From positions 62,001-126,000 of the forward strand of contig NZ_JABFMW010000002.1 of the NCBI RefSeq assembly GCF_013359725.1: a stretch of 64,000 nucleotides of DNA, read 5' to 3'. The notes under the pieces were generated by a model. That model did no database searches, had not been told where the DNA came from, and was given only the letters and a program-made list of their open reading frames with translations. Below are positions 26,638 through 35,297 of the stretch, piece by piece. Numbering within the stretch: position 1 is the first letter of the stretch; each line of letters starts with the position of its first letter. The DNA comes from Pseudarthrobacter sp. C4D7 (lineage in GTDB: Bacteria; Actinomycetota; Actinomycetes; Actinomycetales; Micrococcaceae). The translations under genes were made by a program, and so were the position numbers.

Positions 26638-27681
26638 ATGTCTGCCAATACAACTCTCGAACCCGCGGCCAACCCGCGGGCTTCCCTGTTCCGCCGGCTG
26701 CCGGTCGTTTCGCATTTCAACAAAAGCGTCGGACTGCAGCGCTTCATGCTGGTGGTGGGGCTCGTCCTCACCGGCATCTTCCTGCTCACCGCGCTGGCCG
26801 CACCGCTGCTGGCACCCTACGGCTTCGCGCAGCTTTCGGATGCCGACGGCAGCTTCCCCACCCAGCAGGCTCCCGGCGGGAAACACCTCCTGGGCACCAC
26901 CGTCGGCGGTTACGATGTCCTCTCCCGCGTGATCTGGGGTACCCAGACGGCACTCCTGGTCATCATCGTGGCTGTGGTCCTCTCCATCTTCGCCGGCGTC
27001 ATCCTCGGCCTGGTGAGCGGCTACATCGGAGGATGGCTGGACCGCATCCTGGTCGTCGTGGCTGACGCCATCTATGCCTTCCCGTCGCTTCTGGTGGCAA
27101 TCGTCATGGCAATCGTCATCAGCGGCGGCCAGTCCAGCCTCTTCGGCGGGATCCTGGCCGCGGCCATTTCCATCACGGTAGTGTTCATCCCGCAGTACTT
27201 CAGGGTGATCCGGGCCGAGACCATCCGGCTGAAGGCGGAGCCCTTCGTTGAATCCGCCAAGGTGGTGGGCGCGTCAAACATCCGCATCATGACCCGCCAC
27301 ATCTACCGAAACGCCACCCGCACCCTGCCGCTGATCTTCACGCTCAACGCCTCTGAATCCATTCTGACGCTGGCAGGGCTGGGCTTCCTGGGCTTCGGCA
27401 TCGAGCCGAGCTCAGCTGCCGAGTGGGGATTCGACCTGAACAAGGCGCTCGCCGACACCACCTCGGGCATTTGGTGGACGGGACTGTTCCCGGGCCTCGC
27501 CATTGTGTGGACAGTCCTTGGCCTGACGCTGGTGGGCGAAAGCATCAACGACCTCAACGATCCGCGCCTCCGCGGCCGCAAGCGCAGCGGCCGCAAGGCA
27601 GCCGCCGGCGCGCCGGCCACTCCTGCTGCGCCTGCCGCAGCGACGGGGTCCGGAGCAGAAACAGAATCGAGCAACCCATGA
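26638..27681 (+). CDS. ABC transporter permease, DppC/OppC type
   Basis: Second permease, 347 residues, with ATG two bases after the previous stop codon begins its last base. An N-terminal cytoplasmic segment and first membrane helix (about 38-62) precede the DppC hallmark LGTTVGGYDVLSRVIWGTQT (about 83-102) and the ATPase-docking loop AKVVGASNIRIMTRHIYRNA (about 205-225). The C-terminus is a charged, Ala/Pro-rich tail not needed for the fold. Its last codons overlap the ATPase start in ATGA, a sign of tight translational coupling. Confidence 0.93.
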   Translation: MSANTTLEPAANPRASLFRRLPVVSHFNKSVGLQRFMLVVGLVLTGIFLLTALAAPLLAPYGFAQLSDADGSFPTQQAPGGKHLLGTTVGGYDVLSRVIWGTQTALLVIIVAVVLSIFAGVILGLVSGYIGGWLDRILVVVADAIYAFPSLLVAIVMAIVISGGQSSLFGGILAAAISITVVFIPQYFRVIRAETIRLKAEPFVESAKVVGASNIRIMTRHIYRNATRTLPLIFTLNASESILTLAGLGFLGFGIEPSSAAEWGFDLNKALADTTSGIWWTGLFPGLAIVWTVLGLTLVGESINDLNDPRLRGRKRSGRKAAAGAPATPAAPAAATGSGAETESSNP

Positions 27682-29408
27682 GCGAAAATCCCGGCTCCGA
27701 AAATACGCGGTCATTGTCCAGTGCCCAGGACCGGAAAACAGTATTGGATATCGACCACCTGAAGGTCACCTTCGCCACGGACGGTGGCGACGTGTACGCC
27801 GTCAAGGACGTCAGCCTGGACGTCAAGGCGGGAGAGGTGCTGGCCATCGTGGGGGAGTCCGGCTCCGGCAAGACGGTCACCGCAAAGACCATCCTGGGCC
27901 TGCTTCCGGAAACGGCCGTAAGCTCTGGCGCGGTGCTGATTAACGGCGCAAACGTCATCAGCCTCAGCCCCGGCCGGTTGCGCCAAATCCGCGGCCGGGA
28001 CGTGGCCATGGTGTTTCAGGAGCCCTCCACCGCCCTGAACCCCGTGTTCACGGTGGGATGGCAGATCGCCGAAGGCATCCGCGCCCACGCCCACGCCAAC
28101 GCCAACGGCGGGGGACGGGTATCCGCGAAGGAAGCCAAAGCCCGTGCCATCGAGGCCCTGGGCAAGGTTGGCATCCCGGACCCTGAGCACCGGGTCAACT
28201 ACTACCCGCACCAGTTTTCCGGCGGCCAGAAGCAGCGCGTGGTCATTGCGGCCGCCCTGGCGCTGAATCCGGGCCTGATTGTTGCCGACGAACCCACCAC
28301 CGCGCTGGATGTCACCGTGCAGGCGGAAATCCTGGAACTCCTCCGGGACCTCAGGGACAAATACGGCACCTCGATTGTGCTGATCACTCACAACATGGGT
28401 GTCGTGGCCGATCTGGCGGACCGGGTGGTGGTGATGTACCAGGGCGACGTCGTCGAGGAAGCCCCGGCGAAGACCCTCTTCGCCGAACCCAGGCAGGATT
28501 ACACCCGCAACCTCCTTGCCGCGGTGCCGCACCTGGGCCGCAATTCGGCGTCGGAAGGCCTCAGCCGGCGCAGCCACCAGGATGAGGAAGTGCTGGTAGC
28601 CGCCGACAACCTGGTGATTGAGTACCCGGGGCGGCTGGGGACGCCGGCTTTCAAAGCCGTGGAGGGTGTCAGCTTCACCCTGTCCAAGGGTGAGGTCTTT
28701 GGCCTGGTGGGGGAGTCAGGGTCCGGCAAGACAACCATTGGCCGTGCCATCGCAGGTCTGAACCGAACGACCGGCGGCAGCCTCAAGGTCCTGGGCTACG
28801 AGATGCTGAACCTCCGCGAACGCACGTTCAAGCCGCTGCGGAAGGACATCGGCTTCGTGTTCCAGGATCCCGCCGCCTCCTTCAACCCGCAGCTGACCAT
28901 CGGCGAGTGCATCGCCGAGCCCATGCTCATCCACACCCGGCCCAGCGACGCCCAGGCACGCAAGCGCGTGGGGGAGTTGCTGGAGTCGGTCCAGCTGCCG
29001 GCGTCGTATGCGGGCCGGTACCCGCACGAACTGTCCGGCGGCCAGCGGCAGCGGGCATCACTCGCACGTGCTCTCAGCCTGAACCCCCGGCTGCTGATAG
29101 CGGATGAGCCGACGTCGGCCCTGGACGTTTCGGTGCAGGCAAAAGTCCTGGAGTTGTTCCGGGACATCCAGGAAGAGTTCGGATTCGGCTGCCTGTTCAT
29201 CAGCCACGATCTTGCCGTAGTGGACATCCTGTCCACCTGGGTGGGCGTGCTGTACAAAGGCAAGCTGGTGGAGCAGGGAATCGGCAGCCAGGTCATGGGC
29301 AACCCGCAGCATGACTACACTCGGCGGCTGATCGCCTCCCTGCCGGTGCCGGACCCGGCCGAACAGGCCAAACGCCGAGAGGAGCACCGGGCACTCCTGG
29401 GCATCTGA
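27678..29408 (+). CDS. ABC transporter ATP-binding protein, fused DppD-DppF (two nucleotide-binding domains)
   Basis: Both ATPase halves of the peptide importer are joined in one chain of 576 residues. Half 1 (about 20-300) has Walker A GESGSGKT at 59-66, signature FSGGQKQR and Walker B LIVADEPTTALD. Half 2 (about 310-576) has GESGSGKT at 345-352, signature LSGGQRQR and LLIADEPTSALD. Each half ends with the oligopeptide-transporter C-terminal region (DYTRNLLAAVPHL; DYTRRLIASLPVPDP), which may bind an Fe-S cluster in other members, though no cysteine cluster is apparent here. The ATG at 27678 overlaps the permease stop by four bases. The hairpin at 29428-29470 closes the operon. Confidence 0.94.
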   Translation: MSENPGSENTRSLSSAQDRKTVLDIDHLKVTFATDGGDVYAVKDVSLDVKAGEVLAIVGESGSGKTVTAKTILGLLPETAVSSGAVLINGANVISLSPGRLRQIRGRDVAMVFQEPSTALNPVFTVGWQIAEGIRAHAHANANGGGRVSAKEAKARAIEALGKVGIPDPEHRVNYYPHQFSGGQKQRVVIAAALALNPGLIVADEPTTALDVTVQAEILELLRDLRDKYGTSIVLITHNMGVVADLADRVVVMYQGDVVEEAPAKTLFAEPRQDYTRNLLAAVPHLGRNSASEGLSRRSHQDEEVLVAADNLVIEYPGRLGTPAFKAVEGVSFTLSKGEVFGLVGESGSGKTTIGRAIAGLNRTTGGSLKVLGYEMLNLRERTFKPLRKDIGFVFQDPAASFNPQLTIGECIAEPMLIHTRPSDAQARKRVGELLESVQLPASYAGRYPHELSGGQRQRASLARALSLNPRLLIADEPTSALDVSVQAKVLELFRDIQEEFGFGCLFISHDLAVVDILSTWVGVLYKGKLVEQGIGSQVMGNPQHDYTRRLIASLPVPDPAEQAKRREEHRALLGI

Positions 29409-29427
29409 CCCTGCAGGATTGCTCCCT

Positions 29428-29470
29428 GTGAAGCGCCGGTGGCCGCAGCTGACCGCCACCGGCGCTTCAC
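29428..29470 (+). terminator. hairpin closing the peptide importer operon
   Basis: A perfect 16-bp stem runs from GTGAAGCGCCGGTGGC (29428-29443) to GCCACCGGCGCTTCAC (29455-29470) with an 11-base loop. There is no T-tract, so it is the T-less type often seen in actinobacteria. Confidence 0.75.
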
Positions 29471-29508
29471 ACCCGCAGTGACGCATCCGGCTCCCATAGA
29501 CTGGAGCC

Positions 29509-29913
29509 ATGACGCAGCACAACCCCAATTCTCCTGGTTCCGATGATTTTGATCCCTCCGCCAGCTCCCTCGCGGGCCATGTGGATGAATCGGTGATGGC
29601 TGAGCTGCTGTCCATCCGTTCCAGCATCGACAACATCGACGCCACCCTGGTGTACCTGTTGGCTGAGCGCTTCAAGGCCACACAAAAGGTGGGTTTCCTG
29701 AAGGCCACCCACCGCCTTCCCGCCGGCGACCCCGGACGGGAAGCCGCGCAAATCGCCCGGCTGCGCCGCCTGGCCGAGGACGCCCACCTCGACCCCGCGT
29801 TCGCGGAGAAGTTCCTCAACTTCATCATCGGTGAAGTGATCCGCCACCACGAAGCCATCGCCGAGGACCACCAGGCCGCATCCGGCCAGCAGCACACCTC
29901 CGCGCTGGCGTGA
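29509..29913 (+). CDS. chorismate mutase (AroQ type II)
   Basis: Small all-helical enzyme of 134 residues converting chorismate to prephenate for Phe and Tyr synthesis. The AroQ core is visible: LLSIRSSIDNIDATLVYLLA with the first active-site Arg, ERFKATQKVGFLKATH with the catalytic Lys, and GREAAQIARLRRLAEDAHLD. The N-terminal 30 residues are a polar extension and there is no signal peptide, so it should act in the cytoplasm. TAGACT (29497-29502) lies exactly six bases before the ATG, and GGAG is also close, so the message may be leaderless. Its last codons overlap the GTG of the next gene (GTGA), implying coupled translation. Confidence 0.88.
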   Translation: MTQHNPNSPGSDDFDPSASSLAGHVDESVMAELLSIRSSIDNIDATLVYLLAERFKATQKVGFLKATHRLPAGDPGREAAQIARLRRLAEDAHLDPAFAEKFLNFIIGEVIRHHEAIAEDHQAASGQQHTSALA

Positions 29914-30995
29914 GCCGGGAACAGCACGAACAGGGCCGCGCCACCCTTCCGTCCCAGGGTAAGTCCCAGACAGCAGCGGCCCGCCAAGTGACGGCCACCG
30001 GGCTTGGCCCATGGCCCGGCGATGATCCGCTTGAGGCCACCCGGATGATACGCGGCGAGCTGGGCAGCCCGCACCTTCCCTTCCTGGCTGAACTGCCGGA
30101 CCGGGGCGTAGGCTCCGATGCCCTGGGCCGAACAGCCGCCCTCCTCGAAGAACTCGCCGTGGACGTCCAGCCGCACGGCTGGCGGCTGGTGGACCGCCCG
30201 GGCAAGGACATGCGGCGGGCATCCTCCGCCCTGTCCACCGACCTGAACGTCCTGGCAGATGTTGCCGGAGCCGAAGACATATCAGCAGCTGAATTCAAGG
30301 TTCAGCTGGTTGGCCCGATGAGCCTGGCCGCCGGCCTGCACCTGCACAACGGTGAGCGGGCGCTGCTGGATTACGGCGCCCGCCGTGACCTGGCTGCCTC
30401 CTTGGCCGCGGGAGTCGGCGGCTATCTCACCCGGGTGGCTGCCGCCGTTCCCGGCGCCCGGCTGGTGGTCCAGGTGGACGAACCCGCCATCGCGGCTGTG
30501 CTGGCCGGAACCATTCCCACCGCCAGCGGCTACCGCACCCTCCGGGCAGTAGCAGCGTCGGAGGTGCGTGAGTCATGGCGCCTGGTCCAGGAGGCCCTGC
30601 GCGCGGCCGGCGCAGCTGAGGTGGTGGTGTCATTCCCCGAGATCGAGGCCCCGATCGACCTCGCCCTTGCGGCAGGAGCCGACGGCGTCGCGTTGCCCCT
30701 GAAAGCGTTGACCAACCGCCAATGGGAGCAGGTGGCTGGTGCCGTAGAGGCGGGAAAACAGTTCTGGGCCGGCGTCCTGGACGTGGCCGCCGGAGGACCG
30801 CCGCCCAAAGTCGGTCCCAGCGTGGAGTCCGTGTGGCGTCCCTGGCGCCAGCTGGGCCTGCCGCCGTCGCTGCTTGGTGCCATCCGGGTGACGCCGTCCG
30901 CGGGGCTGGCAAGCCACACACCCGCCCAGGCCACGGACGTGCTGCATCGGCTCACGCAGGTGGCCGACGGCCTGAACCAGCAGGCGCTGGGTTAG
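29910..30995 (+). CDS. MetE C-terminal-like protein lacking the zinc cysteines
   Basis: Protein of 361 residues with a GTG start overlapping the chorismate mutase stop. The fold resembles the catalytic barrel of cobalamin-independent methionine synthase: GELGSPHLPFLAELPDRG near the N-terminus, KVQLVGPMSLAAGL, LVVQVDEPAIAAVLAGTIP and IRVTPSAGLASHTPAQATDV. Actinobacteria carry such a protein (Rv3015c in M. tuberculosis), usually near mnmA and ligA. There is not one cysteine in the chain; MetE binds zinc through His, Cys, Glu and Cys, and the NPDCGL cysteine is replaced by Ser-Ala (TPSAGL). It is therefore unlikely to catalyse the classical methyl transfer. True function unknown. Confidence 0.82.
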   Translation: MSREQHEQGRATLPSQGKSQTAAARQVTATGLGPWPGDDPLEATRMIRGELGSPHLPFLAELPDRGVGSDALGRTAALLEELAVDVQPHGWRLVDRPGKDMRRASSALSTDLNVLADVAGAEDISAAEFKVQLVGPMSLAAGLHLHNGERALLDYGARRDLAASLAAGVGGYLTRVAAAVPGARLVVQVDEPAIAAVLAGTIPTASGYRTLRAVAASEVRESWRLVQEALRAAGAAEVVVSFPEIEAPIDLALAAGADGVALPLKALTNRQWEQVAGAVEAGKQFWAGVLDVAAGGPPPKVGPSVESVWRPWRQLGLPPSLLGAIRVTPSAGLASHTPAQATDVLHRLTQVADGLNQQALG

Positions 30996-31709
30996 CTACA
31001 CCCTGTTCTCCCAGCGGTCCGGCTGGGCGTAACGGGGCAGGTAGCTCTGGGCGGAACTGCCGCCGGTGTAGGGGCGCAGGCGGTAGTCGAAGGCCCCGGC
31101 GTAGACCAGGACCAGGCCGATCTGCGGTTGGATGACTTTCACCTGGATGCGGTGGCGGCCATTGCTGCCTTCGGCCGGATCCCACCACTGCTCGGCGTAG
31201 GCTTTGGCGTCCAACCCCGCCGGAAGCGGCACCCGGAGGGGACCCACGAATAGCCGCGACACCTCAGAAACGCCACGCAGCCTTCCCTCGGCCGTGACAC
31301 TCAGGTTCAGGTCCGTTACCAGGCGCCGGTAGCGTCCCACGTAGTCCACCAGCTGGGTGTTTTCCTCCGCGCCGGTGGCGCTGGTGGTGTCCTGAAACAG
31401 CCGGGTACGGCCGGGGAAGCGGATTTCACGGCGGGCGGTGAGGCTGGAACGGCCAAAAGGATCCTGGTGGGCGTGGTTCTCGATCCGGAACGGGATGTTC
31501 TCTCCGTACTCAGGGAAGAAGGCCTCTTCACCCGCCGTGAGCCGGAGCAAGGGGCGCAGCCAGCGCTGCCGGCACCCCACGACGTCGAACGTTCCTTCCC
31601 CCACGCCGTACTGCCCGGATCCTGGCGCAAGCGAGAAATACTCCTGGAGCTCGGGCTGGAGCCGTGAAAACTCCGCTCCCAGGGCCTGCCGGTAGATGGG
31701 GACGCTCAT
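30996..31709 (-). CDS. DUF4166 domain-containing protein
   Basis: Protein of 237 residues from the ATG at 31709, with AGGAGG nine bases upstream; the frame is open to 31760. No signal peptide or membrane segment is apparent. Motifs such as FDVVGCRQRWLRPLLRL, PFRIENHAHQDPFGRSSLTA and IRFPGRTRLFQDTT fit the DUF4166 family, whose function is unknown. It lies 47 bp downstream of the DUF58 gene, so it may be the last gene of the MoxR operon. Its stop codon directly abuts the stop of the convergent MetE-like gene with no base between them, so no terminator can lie between the two. Confidence 0.7.
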   Translation of the reverse strand: MSVPIYRQALGAEFSRLQPELQEYFSLAPGSGQYGVGEGTFDVVGCRQRWLRPLLRLTAGEEAFFPEYGENIPFRIENHAHQDPFGRSSLTARREIRFPGRTRLFQDTTSATGAEENTQLVDYVGRYRRLVTDLNLSVTAEGRLRGVSEVSRLFVGPLRVPLPAGLDAKAYAEQWWDPAEGSNGRHRIQVKVIQPQIGLVLVYAGAFDYRLRPYTGGSSAQSYLPRYAQPDRWENRV

Positions 31710-31756
31710 GTCGTGGACCTCCTGTTGCGTGCGGCAAGGGCTGCCTGCCTCCGGTT

Positions 31757-33049
31757 TCACAATCTACCGGCAGTTTTGAGCCGGATGTACATGTCGGCGA
31801 GCCGGGGCGGCAGGTCATGTGGTTCCGCGTCCACCACTTCCACGCCGCAACGCCGCAGTTCGGCGGTGACCGCCGCCCGCTGCAGGAGGGCGCGCTCCGC
31901 GGCAGCTGCGCGGAACACGCCGGTGGCGTCGCTGCGTTCGTGAAGCATGGTGCCGAGCTGGGGGTCGCGGACGGCGGCCACCACCACCACGTGCTGGCTT
32001 GCCAGCCGCTCCGCCGTGGGCAGCAGGCCCTCTTCCGGCGCTCCGCTGTCCAGCGATGTCAGCAGCACCACCAGGGACCGGTGTGCCGAGACAGCACGGA
32101 CCTGTGCCGGGACGGCGGGCCAGTCCATCTCGATCAGCTCGGCCTCCAGGGGAGCCATGGCCTGGACCAGGCGGCCCAGGATATTGCCCTGGCCCGCAGA
32201 GCCTGCACGCGCCCGGGTCCTGCGGTCGAAGGCCACGAAGTCCACCCGGTCCCCGCCGCGTTCAGCCAGGACGGCCAGGAGGAGCGCTGCCTCGATCCCG
32301 GTGTCCAGCCGGGTTTCGTCAGCGATCCTCGCCGCTGACGTGCGGGAGGTATCCAGCACCATGACCACCCGCCGGTCCCGCTCCGGCCGCCAGGTCCTGA
32401 CCACCACGGCGGAGCGCCGTGCGGTGGCGCGCCAGTCGATGGACCGTACGTCGTCGCCGCGCACATAGTCGCGCAGGGAGTCGAACTCCGTTCCGGCGCC
32501 ACGGATCTGGACGGCGGCCTTGCCATCGAGTTCGCGCAGTTTCCGCAGCTTGGAGGGCAGGTGCCGGCGCGAATGGAAGGGTGGCAGCACCCGCACGGAG
32601 CCGGGGCACGAGATGGTCCGCTGGCGGGCCGCCAGGCCCAGCGGGCCATACGAACGGATTGTCACATGCTGCGCGGCGAGGTCCCCCCGGCGGACTGGCC
32701 GGAGCCTGACCGTGAACCGCCTGCTTTCGCCGGACGGGACGTCAATGTCCTGGACGGGATCCTGCGCGCCGGCGGAAGGCTGCCATCCGTCCCTGAACGT
32801 GCCGCGGAGCCTGCGGGTGCCTCCATTGCGGAGCGTGAAGCCGGCCGCCACCACGTTGTCCAAGGTGACGTTTTCCGGCTCGGCACGTACCGTGCCCACC
32901 TGCCGGAGCGACGCTGCCAGCAACAGGTCGGCGCCCACCAAGGCCAAAAGCACCGCTGCCGTGGCGAGTATGGCCGGCCATCCCGGGAGCAGCAGCACCG
33001 GCACCAGGCCCAGCAGCACCACCGCCACAAAGCGCCCAGAGATGGCCAT
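31757..33049 (-). CDS. DUF58 domain-containing membrane protein
   Basis: Protein of 430 residues from the ATG at 33049, which overlaps the MoxR stop in TGATG. Two membrane segments occupy about 6-45 (GRFVAVVLLGLVPVLLLPGW and ATAAVLLALVGADLLLA). The DUF58 motif is GTEFDSLRDYVRGDDVRSID followed by WRATARR, then a von Willebrand A-like domain (about 225-400) starting VVMVLDTSRTSAA with a MIDAS-like DTS. MoxR ATPases and DUF58 proteins commonly occur together and are thought to act as a chaperone pair inserting metals or assembling complexes. Substrate unknown. Confidence 0.9.
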   Translation of the reverse strand: MAISGRFVAVVLLGLVPVLLLPGWPAILATAAVLLALVGADLLLAASLRQVGTVRAEPENVTLDNVVAAGFTLRNGGTRRLRGTFRDGWQPSAGAQDPVQDIDVPSGESRRFTVRLRPVRRGDLAAQHVTIRSYGPLGLAARQRTISCPGSVRVLPPFHSRRHLPSKLRKLRELDGKAAVQIRGAGTEFDSLRDYVRGDDVRSIDWRATARRSAVVVRTWRPERDRRVVMVLDTSRTSAARIADETRLDTGIEAALLLAVLAERGGDRVDFVAFDRRTRARAGSAGQGNILGRLVQAMAPLEAELIEMDWPAVPAQVRAVSAHRSLVVLLTSLDSGAPEEGLLPTAERLASQHVVVVAAVRDPQLGTMLHERSDATGVFRAAAAERALLQRAAVTAELRRCGVEVVDAEPHDLPPRLADMYIRLKTAGRL

Positions 33050-34062
33050 CAACGCGGAACGGGGACAGAGGCCAGGATGCTGCCCAGGACGTCGTCCACC
33101 CGGACCCCGTCCATTTGGGCTTCGGGCTGCAGCGCCACCCGGTGCCGCAGGCAGGGCAGCGCCAGGGCCTTGACGTCGTCCGGGGTAACGAATGGGCGTC
33201 CAGAAAGCCAGGCCCAGGCCCTGGACGTATTGAGCAGGGCGGAGGCGCCACGCGGCGAGACACCAAGCTGGAAGGACGGGGCTGCCCTGGTGGCGCGCAC
33301 CAGGTCCACGATGTAACCGATGATTTCCGGCTCCACGGCCACCGCGGACACAGCTTCGCGTGCCCGCTTCAGGTCCTCCGCTCCCGCCACCGGGCGGACA
33401 CCGGCTGCCGCCAGGTCGCGGGGATCGAATCCGGCGGCATGCCGGCGGATCACCTCAATCTCTTCACCGCGGCCGGGCAGGGGCATGGTGAGCTTGAGCA
33501 GGAACCGGTCCAGCTGCGCCTCGGGCAGGGGATACGTTCCTTCGTACTCCACCGGGTTCTGCGTTGCCGCCACCAGGAACGGGGTTGGCAGCTGCCTGGA
33601 GACCCCGTCCACGGAAACCTGCCGCTCTTCCATGGCCTCAAGGAGGGAGGCCTGGGTTTTCGGCGGAGTCCGATTGATCTCATCGGCCAGCAGGAGGTTG
33701 GTGAAAGCCGGCCCTTCGCGGAAGCTGAACTCGGACGTATGGGCGTCGTAGACCAACGAGCCGGTGACATCGCCCGGCATGAGGTCGGGGGTGAATTGGA
33801 CCCGCTTGGTGTCCAGGCTCAGCGCAGCGGACAGCGCGCGGACCAGCAGCGTCTTGGCCACCCCCGGTACCCCTTCCAGCAGGACATGCCCCTGCGAAAG
33901 CAGGGCAATCAGCAGGCCCGTGACCGTGGCGTCCTGTCCCACCACCGCCTTGGCCACTTCGTTGCGGACGGCCAGGAGCGCCTGCCGGGGGCCGTCGTCG
34001 TCCGTGGCACCACCGGGATTGGCCGGGCTCAGGACCTGCGGACCGCTGCTCTGTTCACTCAT
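33049..34062 (-). CDS. MoxR family AAA+ ATPase
   Basis: ATPase of 337 residues. Walker A is GVPGVAKT at 64-71, Walker B LLLADE at 123-128 with sensor 1 at VAATQNP, and the MoxR motif RTPPKTQASLLEAMEERQVS follows Walker B. The arginine-finger and lid region (EAQLDRFLLKLTMPLPGRGEE) is intact, so it should hydrolyse ATP. MoxR proteins form rings that remodel partner proteins, usually with a VWA-domain partner, here the DUF58 gene overlapping its stop. Its ATG overlaps the DUF4350 stop by four bases, so it sits within a coupled operon. Confidence 0.95.
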   Translation of the reverse strand: MSEQSSGPQVLSPANPGGATDDDGPRQALLAVRNEVAKAVVGQDATVTGLLIALLSQGHVLLEGVPGVAKTLLVRALSAALSLDTKRVQFTPDLMPGDVTGSLVYDAHTSEFSFREGPAFTNLLLADEINRTPPKTQASLLEAMEERQVSVDGVSRQLPTPFLVAATQNPVEYEGTYPLPEAQLDRFLLKLTMPLPGRGEEIEVIRRHAAGFDPRDLAAAGVRPVAGAEDLKRAREAVSAVAVEPEIIGYIVDLVRATRAAPSFQLGVSPRGASALLNTSRAWAWLSGRPFVTPDDVKALALPCLRHRVALQPEAQMDGVRVDDVLGSILASVPVPR

Positions 34063-35297
34063 CGGGTCATGACCTCTTTCTCAAGTTTTTCCAGGGCCTG
34101 GGACCAGGCCACCAGCCGGGCTTCAGTTGTGGGGCGTTCGTTGACCAGCGCGCGGATGCCGGTGGCATCCCTTCCGAGCAGCCTGGCTGATGCGGCAATC
34201 GTGTCCTCGGCGGTGGCGCCGGGGCCCAGCCGGAGTTTGCCGGCGAGCCGCACCAGCAGGCCCGCCCGCAGGTTGTCCCGGGCCTGGTCTACGGCACGGG
34301 AGTCCTGGTAGAGCCGGGCGCGGCCTTCCACGGTTTCGACTGCCTTGACCACCACCGGCAACGGCTCGAACACCAGGGGGCCGTGGCGCCGGCCGCGCCA
34401 CACGATGGCAGCGGCGGCAACCAGCAGCAGCCACGGGCCAAGGAAGCGGGCCCAGTCCGGTGCAAGGTCGTCCAGGGTCTGCCCGGACCCGCCTGCCGCG
34501 GCGTCTTCGATCGAAGGCAGGTACCAGACCAGGTCCGGCGACGCGCCAAGAATCCGGACCGCCAGCGCGGCATTGCCCAGCTCATCGAGCTTGCCGTTGC
34601 CCAGGACTGCCCGGCTGCCCAGGACGGTTACCAGGCCGTCGTCGCTGACGGCGAGCATCCCGGCGGTTCCCGCCGCGCGGTAGCAGGTGGTGCCGCCGTC
34701 GTACACGTATCCCGGCTGGCCCGTGACCTGTCCCGCTGCTTCAGCGTCGGGTTGCGCGCAACCGGGGTCAAGGACCTGGGAGGCGTCGGGAACCACCCCC
34801 GCCTGGCGTATGCCGGCCTTCAGGGCGGCGAGGGTTTCCAGCCTCGGGGTGACAACCACCACCCGGTCGGCGGCGGCCGCGAGACCTGCCAGCTGCTGTT
34901 CGTCCAGGACGCCGTTCCTGTCGTAGAGCAGGAGGGTGGGGGAGGAGCTGGAACGCAGGTCCTCCAGCGCCGCGTCGAAGCGGGTGGGAGTATGGACCGA
35001 AACGCCGTGCCGGCCCAGGATTTCGGCCAGCGCCCTTGCACCTTCGGGCCCAGCATTATGGACGGACAGCGGCACCCTGTCACCCTTGGGTGCGAGCTGC
35101 GTGCCAATCACCAGGGCCAGCGCCGCAGCCACCACCGCAGCCGCCGCGGTGACTCCACGATGCTGCCGCATCCAGGCCAGAAACCTGCCGGCCGGACCGA
35201 TCCGGCCGGCAGGCGTGGGGCCGGAGTGCTGCCGTGTCCCGGGTACCGTCTCCATGCCCCGCTCAGGTTCCGCATCGGCAACGGTGGGTCCGGTCAT
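34059..35297 (-). CDS. DUF4350 domain-containing membrane protein
   Basis: Protein of 412 residues. A polar N-terminus (1-50) precedes a membrane segment at about 50-70 (GVTAAAAVVAAALALVIGTQL), an extracytoplasmic domain of about 190 residues beginning PLSVHNAGPEGARALAEILG (DUF4350; resembles a glutamine-amidotransferase-like or flavodoxin-like fold), then a second segment (about 285-303, FLGPWLLLVAAAAIVW) and a cytoplasmic tail. Two cysteines (DPGCAQPD and GGTTCYRAAG) may form a disulfide outside. The start overlaps the DUF4129 stop, and its stop overlaps the MoxR start. The function is not established. Confidence 0.88.
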   Translation of the reverse strand: MTGPTVADAEPERGMETVPGTRQHSGPTPAGRIGPAGRFLAWMRQHRGVTAAAAVVAAALALVIGTQLAPKGDRVPLSVHNAGPEGARALAEILGRHGVSVHTPTRFDAALEDLRSSSSPTLLLYDRNGVLDEQQLAGLAAAADRVVVVTPRLETLAALKAGIRQAGVVPDASQVLDPGCAQPDAEAAGQVTGQPGYVYDGGTTCYRAAGTAGMLAVSDDGLVTVLGSRAVLGNGKLDELGNAALAVRILGASPDLVWYLPSIEDAAAGGSGQTLDDLAPDWARFLGPWLLLVAAAAIVWRGRRHGPLVFEPLPVVVKAVETVEGRARLYQDSRAVDQARDNLRAGLLVRLAGKLRLGPGATAEDTIAASARLLGRDATGIRALVNERPTTEARLVAWSQALEKLEKEVMTR

